Origin: Odoribacter sp. Z80
GTDB lineage: Bacteria > Bacteroidota > Bacteroidia > Bacteroidales > Marinifilaceae
Length of the DNA stretch: 64,000 nt
Direction: 5' to 3'
Assembly (NCBI RefSeq): GCF_009935865.1
Contig: NZ_QWEL01000005.1
Span: forward strand, 1 to 64,000
Shown: positions 15,039 through 24,921 of the stretch, one piece after another
Layout of the letters: each line of letters begins with the position of its first letter
How positions within the stretch are numbered: the first letter of the stretch is position 1
Translations under genes and position numbers: made by a program
The notes under the pieces: model-generated
Databases searched by the model: none
Told to the model about the DNA's origin: nothing
Seen by the model: the letters and a program-made list of their open reading frames with translations, nothing else

Positions 15039-16025
15039 ATGGAAAAGACAAATAGAAAGCTGGGTATATTTACGGCAATCGTTTTTTTAGTTTTGGTTGT
15101 GGCTGTCTTTGGATTTGTATTTTGGGAACCTGCTCCGGAATATATCCAGGGGGAAGCAGAAGCTACGGAAGTCCGCATTTCCGGGAAAGTTCCGGGGCGG
15201 ATCGCGGTTTTTCGTTTTGACGAAGGGGATTGGGTACGGAAAGGAGATACTGTGGCGGTTTTAGACAGTCCGGAAGTGTTGGCTAAATACACTCAGGCCG
15301 AGGCTGCCGAAGCTGCAGCACAGGCTTTGAACGAAAAAGCGGACGCGGGGACCCGTTCTGAGCAGATTGTGATGGCTTATCAGACTTGGCAGAAAGCAAA
15401 AGCTGCAATGGAAGTGGCTCAAAAAACTTATGAACGATTGCAAAAATTGTATGAAAATGAAGTGATTCCGGCTCAGAAAAGGGACGAAGCGGAAGCAAAC
15501 TACAAGGCGATGGAGGCTACAGAGAAAGCTGCTAAGGCACAGTATGAGATGGCCCGTAACGGAGCTCAGAGAGAAGATAAATTAGCGGCCGAGGCACAAT
15601 TGAACCGTGCCAGGGGAGCAGTGTCGGAAGTACAGGCTTATGTTCGGGAGATTTATTTGGTTTCGCCGATTGATGGGGAAATTTCCGAGTGTTATCCGAG
15701 AGTAGGCGAGCTGGTCGGAACCGGTGCTCCTGTCATGGAGGTGTTGGATTTGTCGGATATGTGGGTCTCTTTTAATGTGCGGGAAGAACAATTGCCGGAC
15801 TTCCGGATGGGAGAGACTTTCGAAGCTGTCGTTCCGGCTTTAGGCCATCAGAAAGTGGAATTGAAAGTTACTTATTTGAGGGATATGGGGAGTTATGCAG
15901 CCTGGAGGGCGACTAAGACTACCGGACAGTATGATGTGAAGACTTTCCGGGTAAAGGCAAAACCGACGCATGAGATAGAAGGTTTGCGGCCTGGAATGAG
16001 TGTTTTAAAACAGGTGAAGCGATAG
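15039..16025 (+). CDS. HlyD/EmrA-like membrane fusion protein
   Basis: The 328-residue adaptor has an N-terminal membrane anchor (about residues 8-28), a lipoyl half-motif around EVRISGKVPGRIAVFRFDEG and DWVRKGDTVAVLDSPE, a long alanine/glutamate-rich coiled-coil hairpin (about 80-195), the second lipoyl half at YLVSPIDGEISECYPRVGEL, and a beta-barrel C-terminal part. It links the inner membrane permeases to the TolC protein encoded just upstream. It resembles the YbhG/YhiI adaptors that work with ABC-2 type drug exporters. Confidence 0.92.
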   Translation: MEKTNRKLGIFTAIVFLVLVVAVFGFVFWEPAPEYIQGEAEATEVRISGKVPGRIAVFRFDEGDWVRKGDTVAVLDSPEVLAKYTQAEAAEAAAQALNEKADAGTRSEQIVMAYQTWQKAKAAMEVAQKTYERLQKLYENEVIPAQKRDEAEANYKAMEATEKAAKAQYEMARNGAQREDKLAAEAQLNRARGAVSEVQAYVREIYLVSPIDGEISECYPRVGELVGTGAPVMEVLDLSDMWVSFNVREEQLPDFRMGETFEAVVPALGHQKVELKVTYLRDMGSYAAWRATKTTGQYDVKTFRVKAKPTHEIEGLRPGMSVLKQVKR

Positions 16026-16034
16026 CATTTCGGT

Positions 16035-17204
16035 ATGGAAATTTTCAAGCGGGTAATAGATGTCATGAAACGGGAATTCTGCCGTTTGGCGACCAAACGT
16101 ATTTATTGGTTTATTCTCGTTTTTGCCCCGGTATTTTGTTTTGTTTTTTTTGCTGATTTACTGAAAGAGGGATTGCCAATGCATTTACCGGTAGCGGTCG
16201 TAGATGAGGATAATACTGCTTTATCCCGGCAATTGTATCGTTCTTTGGATGCTATTCCGCAGACGGAAGTTGTGTTGCGTACTGCAGATTTTACAGAAGC
16301 GAGGAAAGCAATGCAGCAGGGGAAGATTTACGGCATTTTTCATATACCTGTGGATTTTCGTCGTGAGGTGTCTGCCGGGAAAGAGCCGATGATTTCTTTT
16401 TATACGAACGATACTTATCTTTTACCTGCTTCCCTGGCTTACAAAGATATGCGTTTGCAGGCGGTGTTGGCAAACGGTGCTGTACAGCAAGCCCTGATGT
16501 TAGCGAAAGGAAAGGGGGGACCTCAATTGCAGGCGCGGTTGATGCCTGTTACTGTGGATATCAATCCGTTGAATAATCCGTGGATTAGTTATGCCATTTA
16601 TCTGGCCAGTGTCTTGATGCCGGCTTTTGTCTTTATGTTTGCTATGTTTACGGCTGTTTACAGTATTGTTCAGGAAATAAAAGACAATACAACGGAAGAA
16701 TGGTTGAAGGAATCAAACAACTCTGTTGCAGTAGCATTAGCAGGAAAGTTATTGCCTCAGACGTTGATTTTTCTGGTGGTGGGCTTGCTTTATCTGTCGG
16801 TGTTATATGGGTATATGCATTTCCCCCTGAATAGCGGGTTTTTTCCCATGTTTTTGAGTATGTTTTTGCTTGTTCTTGCAGCGCAGGGATTTGCGCTTTT
16901 TGTTTTCGGTATAATCCCTTGTGGAAGGATAGCTCTGAGCGTTTGTGCTTTATGGGGGGTATTGTCGTTTTCTGTCAGTGGATTTACCTATCCTGCGACT
17001 TCTATGCCCTGGCTTGTTCAGTGGGTTTGTCATTTGTTTCCATTGAGACATTATTATCTGCTGTATGTAGACCAGGCTTTGAATGGTGTTGCTATGATAT
17101 ATTCCTGGCAATCTTATCTGGCTTTGGGAATGTTTGCGGTGTTGCCTTTGCTGATTTTGCCGAAATTGAATCGGGATTTGAAAAAGAATCGTTATTTGCC
17201 TTAA
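16035..17204 (+). CDS. ABC-2 type permease, first subunit
   Basis: The 389-residue protein has one N-terminal transmembrane helix (about 22-44), a large periplasmic domain of about 140 residues beginning LPVAVVDEDNTALSRQLYRS, then five more helices from about residue 185 on. This is the layout of YhhJ/YbhS-like ABC-2 permeases. It should form a dimer with the next gene's product. The operon contains no nucleotide-binding subunit, so the ATPase must come from elsewhere or be absent. Confidence 0.9.
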   Translation: MEIFKRVIDVMKREFCRLATKRIYWFILVFAPVFCFVFFADLLKEGLPMHLPVAVVDEDNTALSRQLYRSLDAIPQTEVVLRTADFTEARKAMQQGKIYGIFHIPVDFRREVSAGKEPMISFYTNDTYLLPASLAYKDMRLQAVLANGAVQQALMLAKGKGGPQLQARLMPVTVDINPLNNPWISYAIYLASVLMPAFVFMFAMFTAVYSIVQEIKDNTTEEWLKESNNSVAVALAGKLLPQTLIFLVVGLLYLSVLYGYMHFPLNSGFFPMFLSMFLLVLAAQGFALFVFGIIPCGRIALSVCALWGVLSFSVSGFTYPATSMPWLVQWVCHLFPLRHYYLLYVDQALNGVAMIYSWQSYLALGMFAVLPLLILPKLNRDLKKNRYLP

Positions 17205-17220
17205 AAGACAGATGTAAATC

Positions 17221-18369
17221 ATGAGAGATATTTTTTACATATTTCGTAAAGAATTTTATGATGTGTTCCGGGAGCCGGGAGTCAGGGCCTTTTTTATATT
17301 GCTGACTTTAGGCTATCCGATTATTTACACTTATATTTATAGCAATGAGGTTGTCCGGGATGTTCCTGTAGCAGTGGTCGACCATTCAGGGACTCCTTTG
17401 AGCCGGGAATTTTTGCAAATGTGGGATGCTACTGCCGGAGCTGAGGTTGCGGTTTACTGTGCCAGTCTTGAAGAGGCTAAGGTATGCATGGACCGGAAAG
17501 AAGTGTACGGAATCCTGGAAGTTCCTGCTGATTTTAGTAAAAATATAAACCGGGGGGTGCAGGCGCATGTAGCTTTGTATTGTAATATGGGGGCTCTATT
17601 GAATTACAAAGCTTTAGCCCAGGCCGCCAGTGATGTTTCTTTGGCCATGGGAAAGGAGATTCAAATGAAAAGATTGGATTATGCTTCCAGGATAGAGCAG
17701 GAAATAGCGGTTTCGCCGGTGAAAATAGCTGAAGTGAAGCTGTTTAACCCGCAGGGAGGTTTTACTTCTTTTATCATGCCGGCTGTTCTGATTTTGGTTA
17801 TTCAGCAATCATTGCTTTTAGGAGTAGCTACTTTGGCAGGAATCCGGCGAGACCGTTACGGTAAAATGATTCCCCGGAACCGGCATTACCGTCAGGCTTG
17901 GAAAATTGTTCTCGGGAAAGCGGTTCTTTATCTTCCGGTTTATCTGGTCATGGGATATTGGGTACTTTTTATTGTTCCCCGTTTCTTCAGCCTTACTCAA
18001 ATTGCCGGAAAAGCGGAATTAATGCTGTTTTTATTTCCTTTTTTGCTGGCTTGTGCTTTTATGGCTCTGGCAGCTTCTTTCCTGAGCAAAGGGAGAGAAT
18101 ATCCTTTTTTACTTTTTGTGTTTACCTCAGTGCCTTTAATGTTCATTTCCGGTATTTCCTGGCCCAAAGAGGGGATTGCGTGGTATTGGGTTGCTTTCTC
18201 AAAAGTTTTTCCCTCTACTCACGGGATTGATGGTTTTGTTAAAATGAATAATATGGGGGCTACTTTGAAAGATGTGTTGCCGGAATATGCAAGTCTTTGG
18301 ATTTTGGCAGTCATATATTTTGTTTTGGCGTGTTTCTTGTATCGGAGAGAAATGAAGTTTTCGGTTTAG
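17221..18369 (+). CDS. ABC-2 type permease, second subunit
   Basis: This 382-residue protein is a paralogue of the preceding one, with the same N-terminal helix, a periplasmic domain starting VPVAVVDHSGTPLSREFLQM and five C-terminal helices. It is the last gene of the efflux operon. Its last 4 bp overlap the 3' end of the convergent recombinase gene. Substrates of such pumps include drugs, bile acids and fatty acids; none can be assigned here. Confidence 0.9.
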   Translation: MRDIFYIFRKEFYDVFREPGVRAFFILLTLGYPIIYTYIYSNEVVRDVPVAVVDHSGTPLSREFLQMWDATAGAEVAVYCASLEEAKVCMDRKEVYGILEVPADFSKNINRGVQAHVALYCNMGALLNYKALAQAASDVSLAMGKEIQMKRLDYASRIEQEIAVSPVKIAEVKLFNPQGGFTSFIMPAVLILVIQQSLLLGVATLAGIRRDRYGKMIPRNRHYRQAWKIVLGKAVLYLPVYLVMGYWVLFIVPRFFSLTQIAGKAELMLFLFPFLLACAFMALAASFLSKGREYPFLLFVFTSVPLMFISGISWPKEGIAWYWVAFSKVFPSTHGIDGFVKMNNMGATLKDVLPEYASLWILAVIYFVLACFLYRREMKFSV

Positions 18370-19040
18370 GCATTTCTTTTCGGAAAGGTTTGTGGTGTTT
18401 TTATGAGATAGCGCAGACAGAATAACCGTACGGTTTCGGCAGAGACTTTATAACGCATGGCGATTTTTTGGAAAGAAACCCCTTCTCTCCGCAATTCTTT
18501 AATCTCGGCTTCGTATGCCAATAGCTTCCCGGTTCTTAGGCTACCTTTGGGGCGTCCCAGTTTAATGCCCAGGGCTCTTCGGCGTGCCAAGGCCTCCCGT
18601 GTACGCTGGGAGATTAGGGTACGTTCTATTTCCGCACATAATCCGAAAGCGAAAGCAAGCACCTGGCTATTGATGGAGGAGTCAAATTTGTAGCCTTCTT
18701 TGATACTATGAATCGTAATTCCTTTTTCAATGGATTGGTGGATGATATTCATAATATTTATCATTTTCCGGCTGAGCCTGGAAACCTCCGTAATAATCAG
18801 CGTATCTCCCTTTTGAAGTTTTTTTAGCAATGGGCCTAATTCCCTTTCATTTTCTTTTTTGGCTCCGCTGACTGTTTCTGTACACCACATTGTAATTTTC
18901 AATTCTTGGTGTTTACAAAAATTAATTATTTCACTTTTTTGGTTCAGAATTGTTTGCTTATCTGTGCTTACCCGCAGATAAGCAGCCACGATAGGCAGTC
19001 TCTCTTTAGTTCCTGTGTCTTTTTTCCCGGGCATGACCAT
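18366..19040 (-). CDS. Serine recombinase, Mpi-like DNA invertase family
   Basis: The 224-residue protein has the resolvase/invertase catalytic domain (about 16-155) with the nucleophile serine in AAYLRVSTDKQT, the basic motif in EVSRLSRK and the helix-E segment RTREALARRRALGIKLGRPK. A C-terminal helix-turn-helix (GVSFQKIAMRYKVSAETVRL) completes it. This layout matches the Mpi-type master invertases of Bacteroidetes, which flip promoters of surface polysaccharide loci at distant sites. Two start codons are possible, at 19040 and 19034. Upstream are a -7 box and a perfect 15-base palindrome. No invertible segment is evident next to it, consistent with action elsewhere in the genome. Confidence 0.85.
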   Translation of the reverse strand: MVMPGKKDTGTKERLPIVAAYLRVSTDKQTILNQKSEIINFCKHQELKITMWCTETVSGAKKENERELGPLLKKLQKGDTLIITEVSRLSRKMINIMNIIHQSIEKGITIHSIKEGYKFDSSINSQVLAFAFGLCAEIERTLISQRTREALARRRALGIKLGRPKGSLRTGKLLAYEAEIKELRREGVSFQKIAMRYKVSAETVRLFCLRYLIKTPQTFPKRNA

Positions 19041-19047
19041 CCGCTAT

Positions 19048-19062
19048 CAGTATAATATACTG
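19048..19062. promoter_or_regulatory. Perfect 15-base palindrome in the recombinase leader
   Basis: CAGTATAATATACTG is perfectly symmetric around its central base. It lies 8 bp upstream of the recombinase start, downstream of its promoter box, where an autoregulatory site or a recombinase binding site could sit. Confidence 0.45.
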
Positions 19063-19090
19063 TATAAATGCTTTTTTCTCTTTCAATTAA

Positions 19091-19098
19091 CAAATATA
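19091..19098 (-). promoter_or_regulatory. -7 box of the recombinase gene
   Basis: The minus strand reads TATATTTG, an exact TAnnTTTG match, about 50 bp upstream of the start codon. Confidence 0.5.
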
Positions 19099-19254
19099 CA
19101 AAAAGTCACCTATCCCCTGTTTATTTTATCGGGAAATGGATATGGGTTTGTGTTTTGGACCGGAGGGAGTTTATCTTTTGATTTTTTTGTAACAATTTGA
19201 GAAGAATTGAGGTATATGTTAGAAGTTTTGAAATAATAAGTTAAAAATGAGAAA

Positions 19255-20319
19255 ATGAAAATAGATAATTTTATTGTTTTATCTGTATTATTGGTAAGTT
19301 GTATGGCTTGCCGGAAAAATTCCGCACCTTTAGATATTCCTCAATTGGTGAAAACCACCCGGGTCGGAGCGTATGGAGACCAAAACAAAATTACTTACCC
19401 TGGAAGAATCAAAGCTGCCGAGGATGCGAATCTGGCTTTTCGGGTAGCTGGCCCTATCCGTAAAATATATGTACACGAAGGGGAATATGTGAAAAAGGGA
19501 CAGCTCCTGGCAGAGCTGGACCCCAGGGACTATCAAATTCAGTTTAACGCTACCCAGGCGGAATATAGTCAGGTTACCGGAGAAGCGGACCGGTTGATAG
19601 AATTGTATCGTCTGGGAAGCATTTCAATTAACGAGTATGATAAGGCTGTGGCTGCAAAAAAAAGAATAACTGCTGCGTATGATGCAAACCGGAATGCGTT
19701 GGAAGATACCCGGTTAAAGGCTCCTTTTCATGGGTATATCCAAAATAAATATTATGGAGCTCCGGAAATTGTTAGTGCGGGAACTCCGGTTTTGTCTATG
19801 ATAAATGAGGATTATTTTGAGGTGGAAGTTGATATTCCGGCTGCTGATTTTGTCCGCCGGAGTGACTTTGCCGGTTATTCGGCCATCGCAGATGCTTATC
19901 CGGATAGGATTTTACCTCTGGAATTGATAGATATAAACCGGGGGGCCAATTATAATCAGTTGTTTCATGCCCGTTTCCGTTTAAACCGGGATAGCCTTCC
20001 GGGATTGGCTAATGGAATGAGTGTTGCGGTTACTATTGATTTTAAACCGGCAGCCAATGATTTTTGTGTAGTTCCCATAGATGCTTTATTTCAGGAAGGA
20101 GGAAGTTCTTTTGTGTGGTTGGTCCTTGAACCGGAACAGACGATTCAGAAAATAGCTGTCCAGGTAGTCCAGTTGCATAAAGACGGGAGAGCGTGGATAA
20201 AATCGCCTCTGCAGAAAGGGCAGGTTATAGTTTCTGCCGGTGTAAACGACCTGAAGGAAGGGCAGAAAGTGCGCTCTTTGCCTCCGGCTTCACCTACTAA
20301 TATCGGTAAACTTTTATAA
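19255..20319 (+). CDS. RND efflux adaptor lipoprotein (AcrA/MexA-like)
   Basis: The 354-residue protein has a lipoprotein signal (MKIDNFIVLSVLLVSCMAC); the acylated cysteine is C16 or C19. Then come lipoyl halves (VAGPIRKIYVHEGEYVKKGQ, and LKAPFHGYIQNKYY), a short helical hairpin, a beta-barrel and a membrane-proximal domain. It should connect the RND permease encoded 15 bp downstream to the TolC protein at the end of the operon. No exact TAnnTTTG promoter was found directly upstream. Confidence 0.93.
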   Translation: MKIDNFIVLSVLLVSCMACRKNSAPLDIPQLVKTTRVGAYGDQNKITYPGRIKAAEDANLAFRVAGPIRKIYVHEGEYVKKGQLLAELDPRDYQIQFNATQAEYSQVTGEADRLIELYRLGSISINEYDKAVAAKKRITAAYDANRNALEDTRLKAPFHGYIQNKYYGAPEIVSAGTPVLSMINEDYFEVEVDIPAADFVRRSDFAGYSAIADAYPDRILPLELIDINRGANYNQLFHARFRLNRDSLPGLANGMSVAVTIDFKPAANDFCVVPIDALFQEGGSSFVWLVLEPEQTIQKIAVQVVQLHKDGRAWIKSPLQKGQVIVSAGVNDLKEGQKVRSLPPASPTNIGKLL

Positions 20320-20334
20320 TGTAAATAGTCAGGT

Positions 20335-23300
20335 ATGAATTTTACAGAGTATGCTTTAAAAAACCGGGCCCTGGTTTATTTTTTTGTGCTTGTACTTACG
20401 ATAGGGGGAGTATATTCTTTTTTTACGATGAGCAAGTTGGAGGACCCTGCCATTACAGTGAAACAGGCAATGGTGGTAACGGCTTTTCCTGGTGCTTCGG
20501 CCTGGCAGGTAGAAATGGAAGTTTCCGATGTGTTGGAAAAATCCATTCGTTCGATGGGGGACCTGGATCATGTGGAATCTCGTTCTATGGATGATGTGTC
20601 AGAGATTCTGGTGGAGTTAAGCAGCACTGTTCCTTTGGATGAATTGCAACAAAATTGGGATATTCTGAGAAGGAAAGTGGCGAATGTACAGTCGCAACTT
20701 CCGGAGGGAGCACAGCCTTCTATGGTATTGGATGATTTCGGGGATGTTTATGGAATGTTTTATGCTATGACTTCCGATGGCTTTGATTACCAGAAGATGA
20801 TGGATTATGCTCAGTTGGTACGCCGTACTGTGCTGGATATAGACGGCGTCAGCGGTGTGGATATTTACGGAGAACGCCAGGCTTGTGTTAATATAGATAT
20901 TCAGGAATCTAAAATGGCTAATTTAGGCGTACATCCTGCAGAAATTGTCCTGACTTTGAGAGGACAGAATGCCACAGTTTATTCCGGATATTATAACAGT
21001 GGGGTAAAAAGGGTACGCGTCGGTGTAGATGGCAGTTTTAACAGTATAGAGGATATCAGTAGTTTGCTGATCAGGGGACATGAACAGGACCATATTCGTT
21101 TGGGAGATATTGCTGATATCAGTAAAGGGTATGTGGAACCGCAAAGGGAAGGGTTGATTTATGACAGTATTCCTGCGATTGCTATTTCCATTGCCATGCA
21201 AAAAGGGGGGAATATTATCCAATTGGGAAAGACCATAGATCAGAAACTGGCAGAATTAAAGGAGACAATCATTCCGGCAGGAATCAATTTTGAAAAGGTG
21301 TTTTTTCAGCCGGCACGGGTGAAAAGTGCAATTAATGTATTTATGATTAATCTTATAGAATCCGTTCTGATTGTGATCATTATTGTGATGCTGGCCATGG
21401 GTTTCCGGAGCGGCTATATCATCGGTATAGGTTTGGTTGTGGTTGTGTTGGGGTCATTTGTTATATTGCATATGATGCATGGGACATTGCAGCGGGTCTC
21501 GCTTGCCTCTTTTATTGTGGCTATGGGAATGCTGGTGGATAATGCTATTGTGATTACAGATGGAATTATGGTTGACCTGAAACGGGGTATTCCGAAGCCG
21601 GCGGCACTTGTCAATATTACCAAAAAAACTGCCTGGGCTTTGCTTGGAGCAACTACGATAGGTATTCTCACTTTTTTGCCGATTTTCATGTCTCCGGATA
21701 CAACCGGGGAGTATGTGAGGGATTTGTTTATTGTATTGGCTGTTTCTTTGTGGTTGAGCTGGATATTGGCGTTGGCTTATGTACCTATTCAGGCAGACCG
21801 TATTTTTAAAGTAAAACCCGTTCCTCAGAATGCGGATAATAATCCTTTTAATGGACGTGTATACAGGCAATTTCAGCGTTTGCTGAGTTCTGCCATCCGC
21901 TATCGCTGGAGCTGGATTATCGTTATTTTGGTTTTATTGGTAGTCAGTGTTTTTGGAGCTCGTTTTATTAAACAGGGCTTTTTCCCGGATTTGAGTTATA
22001 ACCAGCTTTATATTGAATATAAGATGCCTTACGGGACGAATCCGCAAGCCGTTAAGGCTGACCTGACAGCTATGGAAAGGTATCTTATCAGTCAGCCGGA
22101 AATAACGGCGGTAACCATTAGCCTCGGCGGTACTCCTTCCCGGTATAATCTGGTGAGAACAGTGGCGGAGCCTGCTCTGAGTTATGGTGAACTGATCGTG
22201 GATTTTACTTCTCCGGAGACTTTAAAGGAAAAATTGCCTGAATTACAGATTTACCTGTCTTCTCATTATCCTCAGGCTTACGTCCGGATGAAACGCTACA
22301 ATCTGATGTACATGGATTTTCCTATACAGTTTATGATTACAGGGCCTGATCCGGCAGTGTTGAAGCGTTTGTGTTCAGAGGTGGAGGATATCATGAGGGC
22401 CGATTCTACGGCTATATTGGTGACGAACAATTGGGGACCTGAGACGCCGGCTATGAATGTGCTTTATCAGCAAGCGATAGCCCGGGATGTAAATCTTTCC
22501 AGGGAAGATGTCGGTTTGGCTTTGCTGGCTGCTACGGACGGATTGCCTGTTGGTTCGTATTATGAAGGAGAACATGACCTGCCGATTTACCTGAAAAGTG
22601 TTGATGGACGGGGCGAACGTCCGGAGCGTCTGAGTAATGTGCCGGTGTGGAGCATGGTTCCTTCTACGAATGGTATCGGAATGGAAACCGTAAAAGAATT
22701 AATGGCCGGAATGGTTAGTAGTGACGAGATATTAAGAAGATTGACCGGGTCGGTGCCTCTGAATCAGGCAAGCAGTGGTATTGATGTGAAGTGGGAGGTT
22801 CCCGTAGTCAGACGGTATAACGGACAGCGTTCTATTGCAGCTCAATGTAACAATGCTCCCGGTTATACCACTACGGCTGTCCGGAATAGTTTGCTGCCTA
22901 AAATCAATGCCATCCCGATTCCTGCCGGATATAAAACCGAATGGCAGGGAGAATATTTGGCCAGTACGCAATCGGAATCTTATCTTTTTAAGAATGTTCC
23001 TATTGCTGTTGTTTTGGTGCTGGCTATTTTGATTGCCTTGTTTAAGGATTTTCGCCGGCCTTTGATGATTTTGCTTTGTCTCCCTTTGGCTATTACCGGA
23101 GTGGTGGCAGGCATGTTGTTGGCCGGCAAGGAGTTTGGTTTTGTGGCTATTGTAGGGGCTCTGGGGTTAGTCGGTATGATGATTAAAAACGGGGTTGTCC
23201 TGGTGGATGAGGTGGATATGCAGATCCGTTCCGGTAAGGAGGCTTTTCAAGCTTTGATTGATGCGTCCACTTCCCGTTTACGGCCTGTGTTTTTGGCGGC

Positions 23301-23496
23301 AATGACAACTATTTTGGGAATGATTCCTTTGGTAAATGATGATATGTTTGGTGCTTTAGCGGTTACTATTATGGGAGGATTGTTTATTGGAACAGTGGTT
23401 ACCCTGGTTTTTTTACCCATTCTTTATTCGCTTTTTTTTCATATCCGTTTCCCCCATCAGGACAAGACAAAAGCTTCACAAATTCATTTAAGTTAA
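20335..23496 (+). CDS. RND efflux permease (AcrB/HAE1 family)
   Basis: The 1053-residue protein has normal AcrB length and the duplicated layout: a first transmembrane helix (about 12-32), a large periplasmic loop, six helices, a second periplasmic loop and six helices. The proton-relay motif of TM4 reads MGMLVDNAIVITDG, with one aspartate where AcrB has two. Motif GALGLVGMMIKNGVVLVDEV marks TM10-11. It exports drugs or other amphiphiles using the proton gradient. It is the middle gene of a complete RND operon. The short N terminus (MNFTEYALKNRALVYFFVLV) is typical of the HAE1-like group common in Bacteroidetes. Confidence 0.95.
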   Translation: MNFTEYALKNRALVYFFVLVLTIGGVYSFFTMSKLEDPAITVKQAMVVTAFPGASAWQVEMEVSDVLEKSIRSMGDLDHVESRSMDDVSEILVELSSTVPLDELQQNWDILRRKVANVQSQLPEGAQPSMVLDDFGDVYGMFYAMTSDGFDYQKMMDYAQLVRRTVLDIDGVSGVDIYGERQACVNIDIQESKMANLGVHPAEIVLTLRGQNATVYSGYYNSGVKRVRVGVDGSFNSIEDISSLLIRGHEQDHIRLGDIADISKGYVEPQREGLIYDSIPAIAISIAMQKGGNIIQLGKTIDQKLAELKETIIPAGINFEKVFFQPARVKSAINVFMINLIESVLIVIIIVMLAMGFRSGYIIGIGLVVVVLGSFVILHMMHGTLQRVSLASFIVAMGMLVDNAIVITDGIMVDLKRGIPKPAALVNITKKTAWALLGATTIGILTFLPIFMSPDTTGEYVRDLFIVLAVSLWLSWILALAYVPIQADRIFKVKPVPQNADNNPFNGRVYRQFQRLLSSAIRYRWSWIIVILVLLVVSVFGARFIKQGFFPDLSYNQLYIEYKMPYGTNPQAVKADLTAMERYLISQPEITAVTISLGGTPSRYNLVRTVAEPALSYGELIVDFTSPETLKEKLPELQIYLSSHYPQAYVRMKRYNLMYMDFPIQFMITGPDPAVLKRLCSEVEDIMRADSTAILVTNNWGPETPAMNVLYQQAIARDVNLSREDVGLALLAATDGLPVGSYYEGEHDLPIYLKSVDGRGERPERLSNVPVWSMVPSTNGIGMETVKELMAGMVSSDEILRRLTGSVPLNQASSGIDVKWEVPVVRRYNGQRSIAAQCNNAPGYTTTAVRNSLLPKINAIPIPAGYKTEWQGEYLASTQSESYLFKNVPIAVVLVLAILIALFKDFRRPLMILLCLPLAITGVVAGMLLAGKEFGFVAIVGALGLVGMMIKNGVVLVDEVDMQIRSGKEAFQALIDASTSRLRPVFLAAMTTILGMIPLVNDDMFGALAVTIMGGLFIGTVVTLVFLPILYSLFFHIRFPHQDKTKASQIHLS

Positions 23497-23506
23497 TCAC
23501 GAGGGC

Positions 23507-24916
23507 ATGAGAATAATTTTATTGATCGTTTGTTTTTTTCCGGGAGTGTTGTTTTCCCAGGTGGAATTGAATTTACAACTGTGCAGGGATATGGCTGTAC
23601 AGAATAGCGAGGAGATGGTCATTGCCAGCCGGAGACAACAAAAAGCAACTTTGGAAGTAAATCTGGTACGGGCTGATTTTGCTCCCAAATTGTCGGTTGT
23701 TGGTTTAGGATTTTATAATCATAAGAAATATAGCTATAAAGTGAAAGGGGGCTATTTGCCGACTTACAAGCCGGGTGAAGGAGGACATCTGGAACCGAAT
23801 GTGATGCTGGACCCTGAAACACACCGGCCGGTAACGGATGCCCAGGGAAATCCGGTTTTTAATGAATATGCTTTTTTACCGGATATTCGTTTAAAATTAA
23901 GTTTGCGGGGAGTCTATTCTGCGGGAGTACAGCTGGAGCAGCCTATATATATGGGAGGAAAGGTAAAAACTGCTTTTCGTATGGCTAAAGTCGGAGAACG
24001 GATAGCGACTGATAATATCCGTTATAACCGTTCAGAAGTCTTGTTGGAGACCGACCAGGCTTATTGGAAATTGCTGGAAGTGGGAGAACAGGTGATCGCT
24101 GCAGAGAAATATCGGGATGTCGTGGCAGAATTGGTGAAAAATCTGCAAAATGCCCGGCAGGTAGGCATGGCTGCGGAAAATGAAGTATTGAAAGCTCAGG
24201 TGCGGTTGAACGAAGCCGAACTGATGCTGCAAAAAGCAAGAAATGGAAAAACCTTGGCAGGCATGAATCTTTGTCGTCTGACAGGCCTGGATTTGCAGAC
24301 CGAAGTAAATGTAAGGGACACACTTACTGATTATGTAGACCCCCGGATTTGGAATTTAGATACTGCTTTGAGTCAACGTCCCGATTATAGTATGTTGATG
24401 CAGGAAGTTGATTTGAAAGGTCAGCAGGTGGCTTTTACCCGTTCGGATTATTTGCCTCAATTAGGGGTGTCTGCCGGTTATGGTTATAGTGGCGGACTTA
24501 AGTTAAACGGACAGGATGAGGCCGATGCTACTTTTTCTGCTATGGCGGCATTGAAGATACCTGTATTTCATTGGGGAGAAGGACGTAATAAGGTTCGTTC
24601 GGCAACCTTGGAAAAGGAGATTAGCCATTTGGAATTGGAACGTTCTGCCAAATGGATGAGGTTAGAGATTGCTTCGGGACGTTTTCAGCTTAAAGATGCC
24701 CAAAGCCGGGTGAATCTGGCGAATAGTACCTTAAAGCAGGCAGAACAAAATTTGAAAGTCAGCCAGGACCAGTATCAGGTCGGAATGGAAAATCTGACTT
24801 CTTTACTGGAAGCTCAGGCCCAATGGCAGGAAGCCTGGAGTCAGTGGATTGCGGCTAAAGGAGAGCTGCATTTAGCCGAATCGACTTATTTGAAAGCTAT
24901 CGGAAAATTGGAATAA
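23507..24916 (+). CDS. TolC-family outer membrane protein of the RND pump
   Basis: The 469-residue protein has a signal peptide (MRIILLIVCFFPGVLFSQ) followed by two outer membrane efflux repeats. It is clearly similar to the TolC protein at 13576, sharing the turn motif QPIYMGGKVKTAFRMAKVGE and the late motif HWGEGRNKVRSA, so the two efflux operons carry paralogous channels. It follows the permease by 10 bp and ends at a strong terminator. Confidence 0.93.
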   Translation: MRIILLIVCFFPGVLFSQVELNLQLCRDMAVQNSEEMVIASRRQQKATLEVNLVRADFAPKLSVVGLGFYNHKKYSYKVKGGYLPTYKPGEGGHLEPNVMLDPETHRPVTDAQGNPVFNEYAFLPDIRLKLSLRGVYSAGVQLEQPIYMGGKVKTAFRMAKVGERIATDNIRYNRSEVLLETDQAYWKLLEVGEQVIAAEKYRDVVAELVKNLQNARQVGMAAENEVLKAQVRLNEAELMLQKARNGKTLAGMNLCRLTGLDLQTEVNVRDTLTDYVDPRIWNLDTALSQRPDYSMLMQEVDLKGQQVAFTRSDYLPQLGVSAGYGYSGGLKLNGQDEADATFSAMAALKIPVFHWGEGRNKVRSATLEKEISHLELERSAKWMRLEIASGRFQLKDAQSRVNLANSTLKQAEQNLKVSQDQYQVGMENLTSLLEAQAQWQEAWSQWIAAKGELHLAESTYLKAIGKLE

Positions 24917-24921
24917 AGGGT

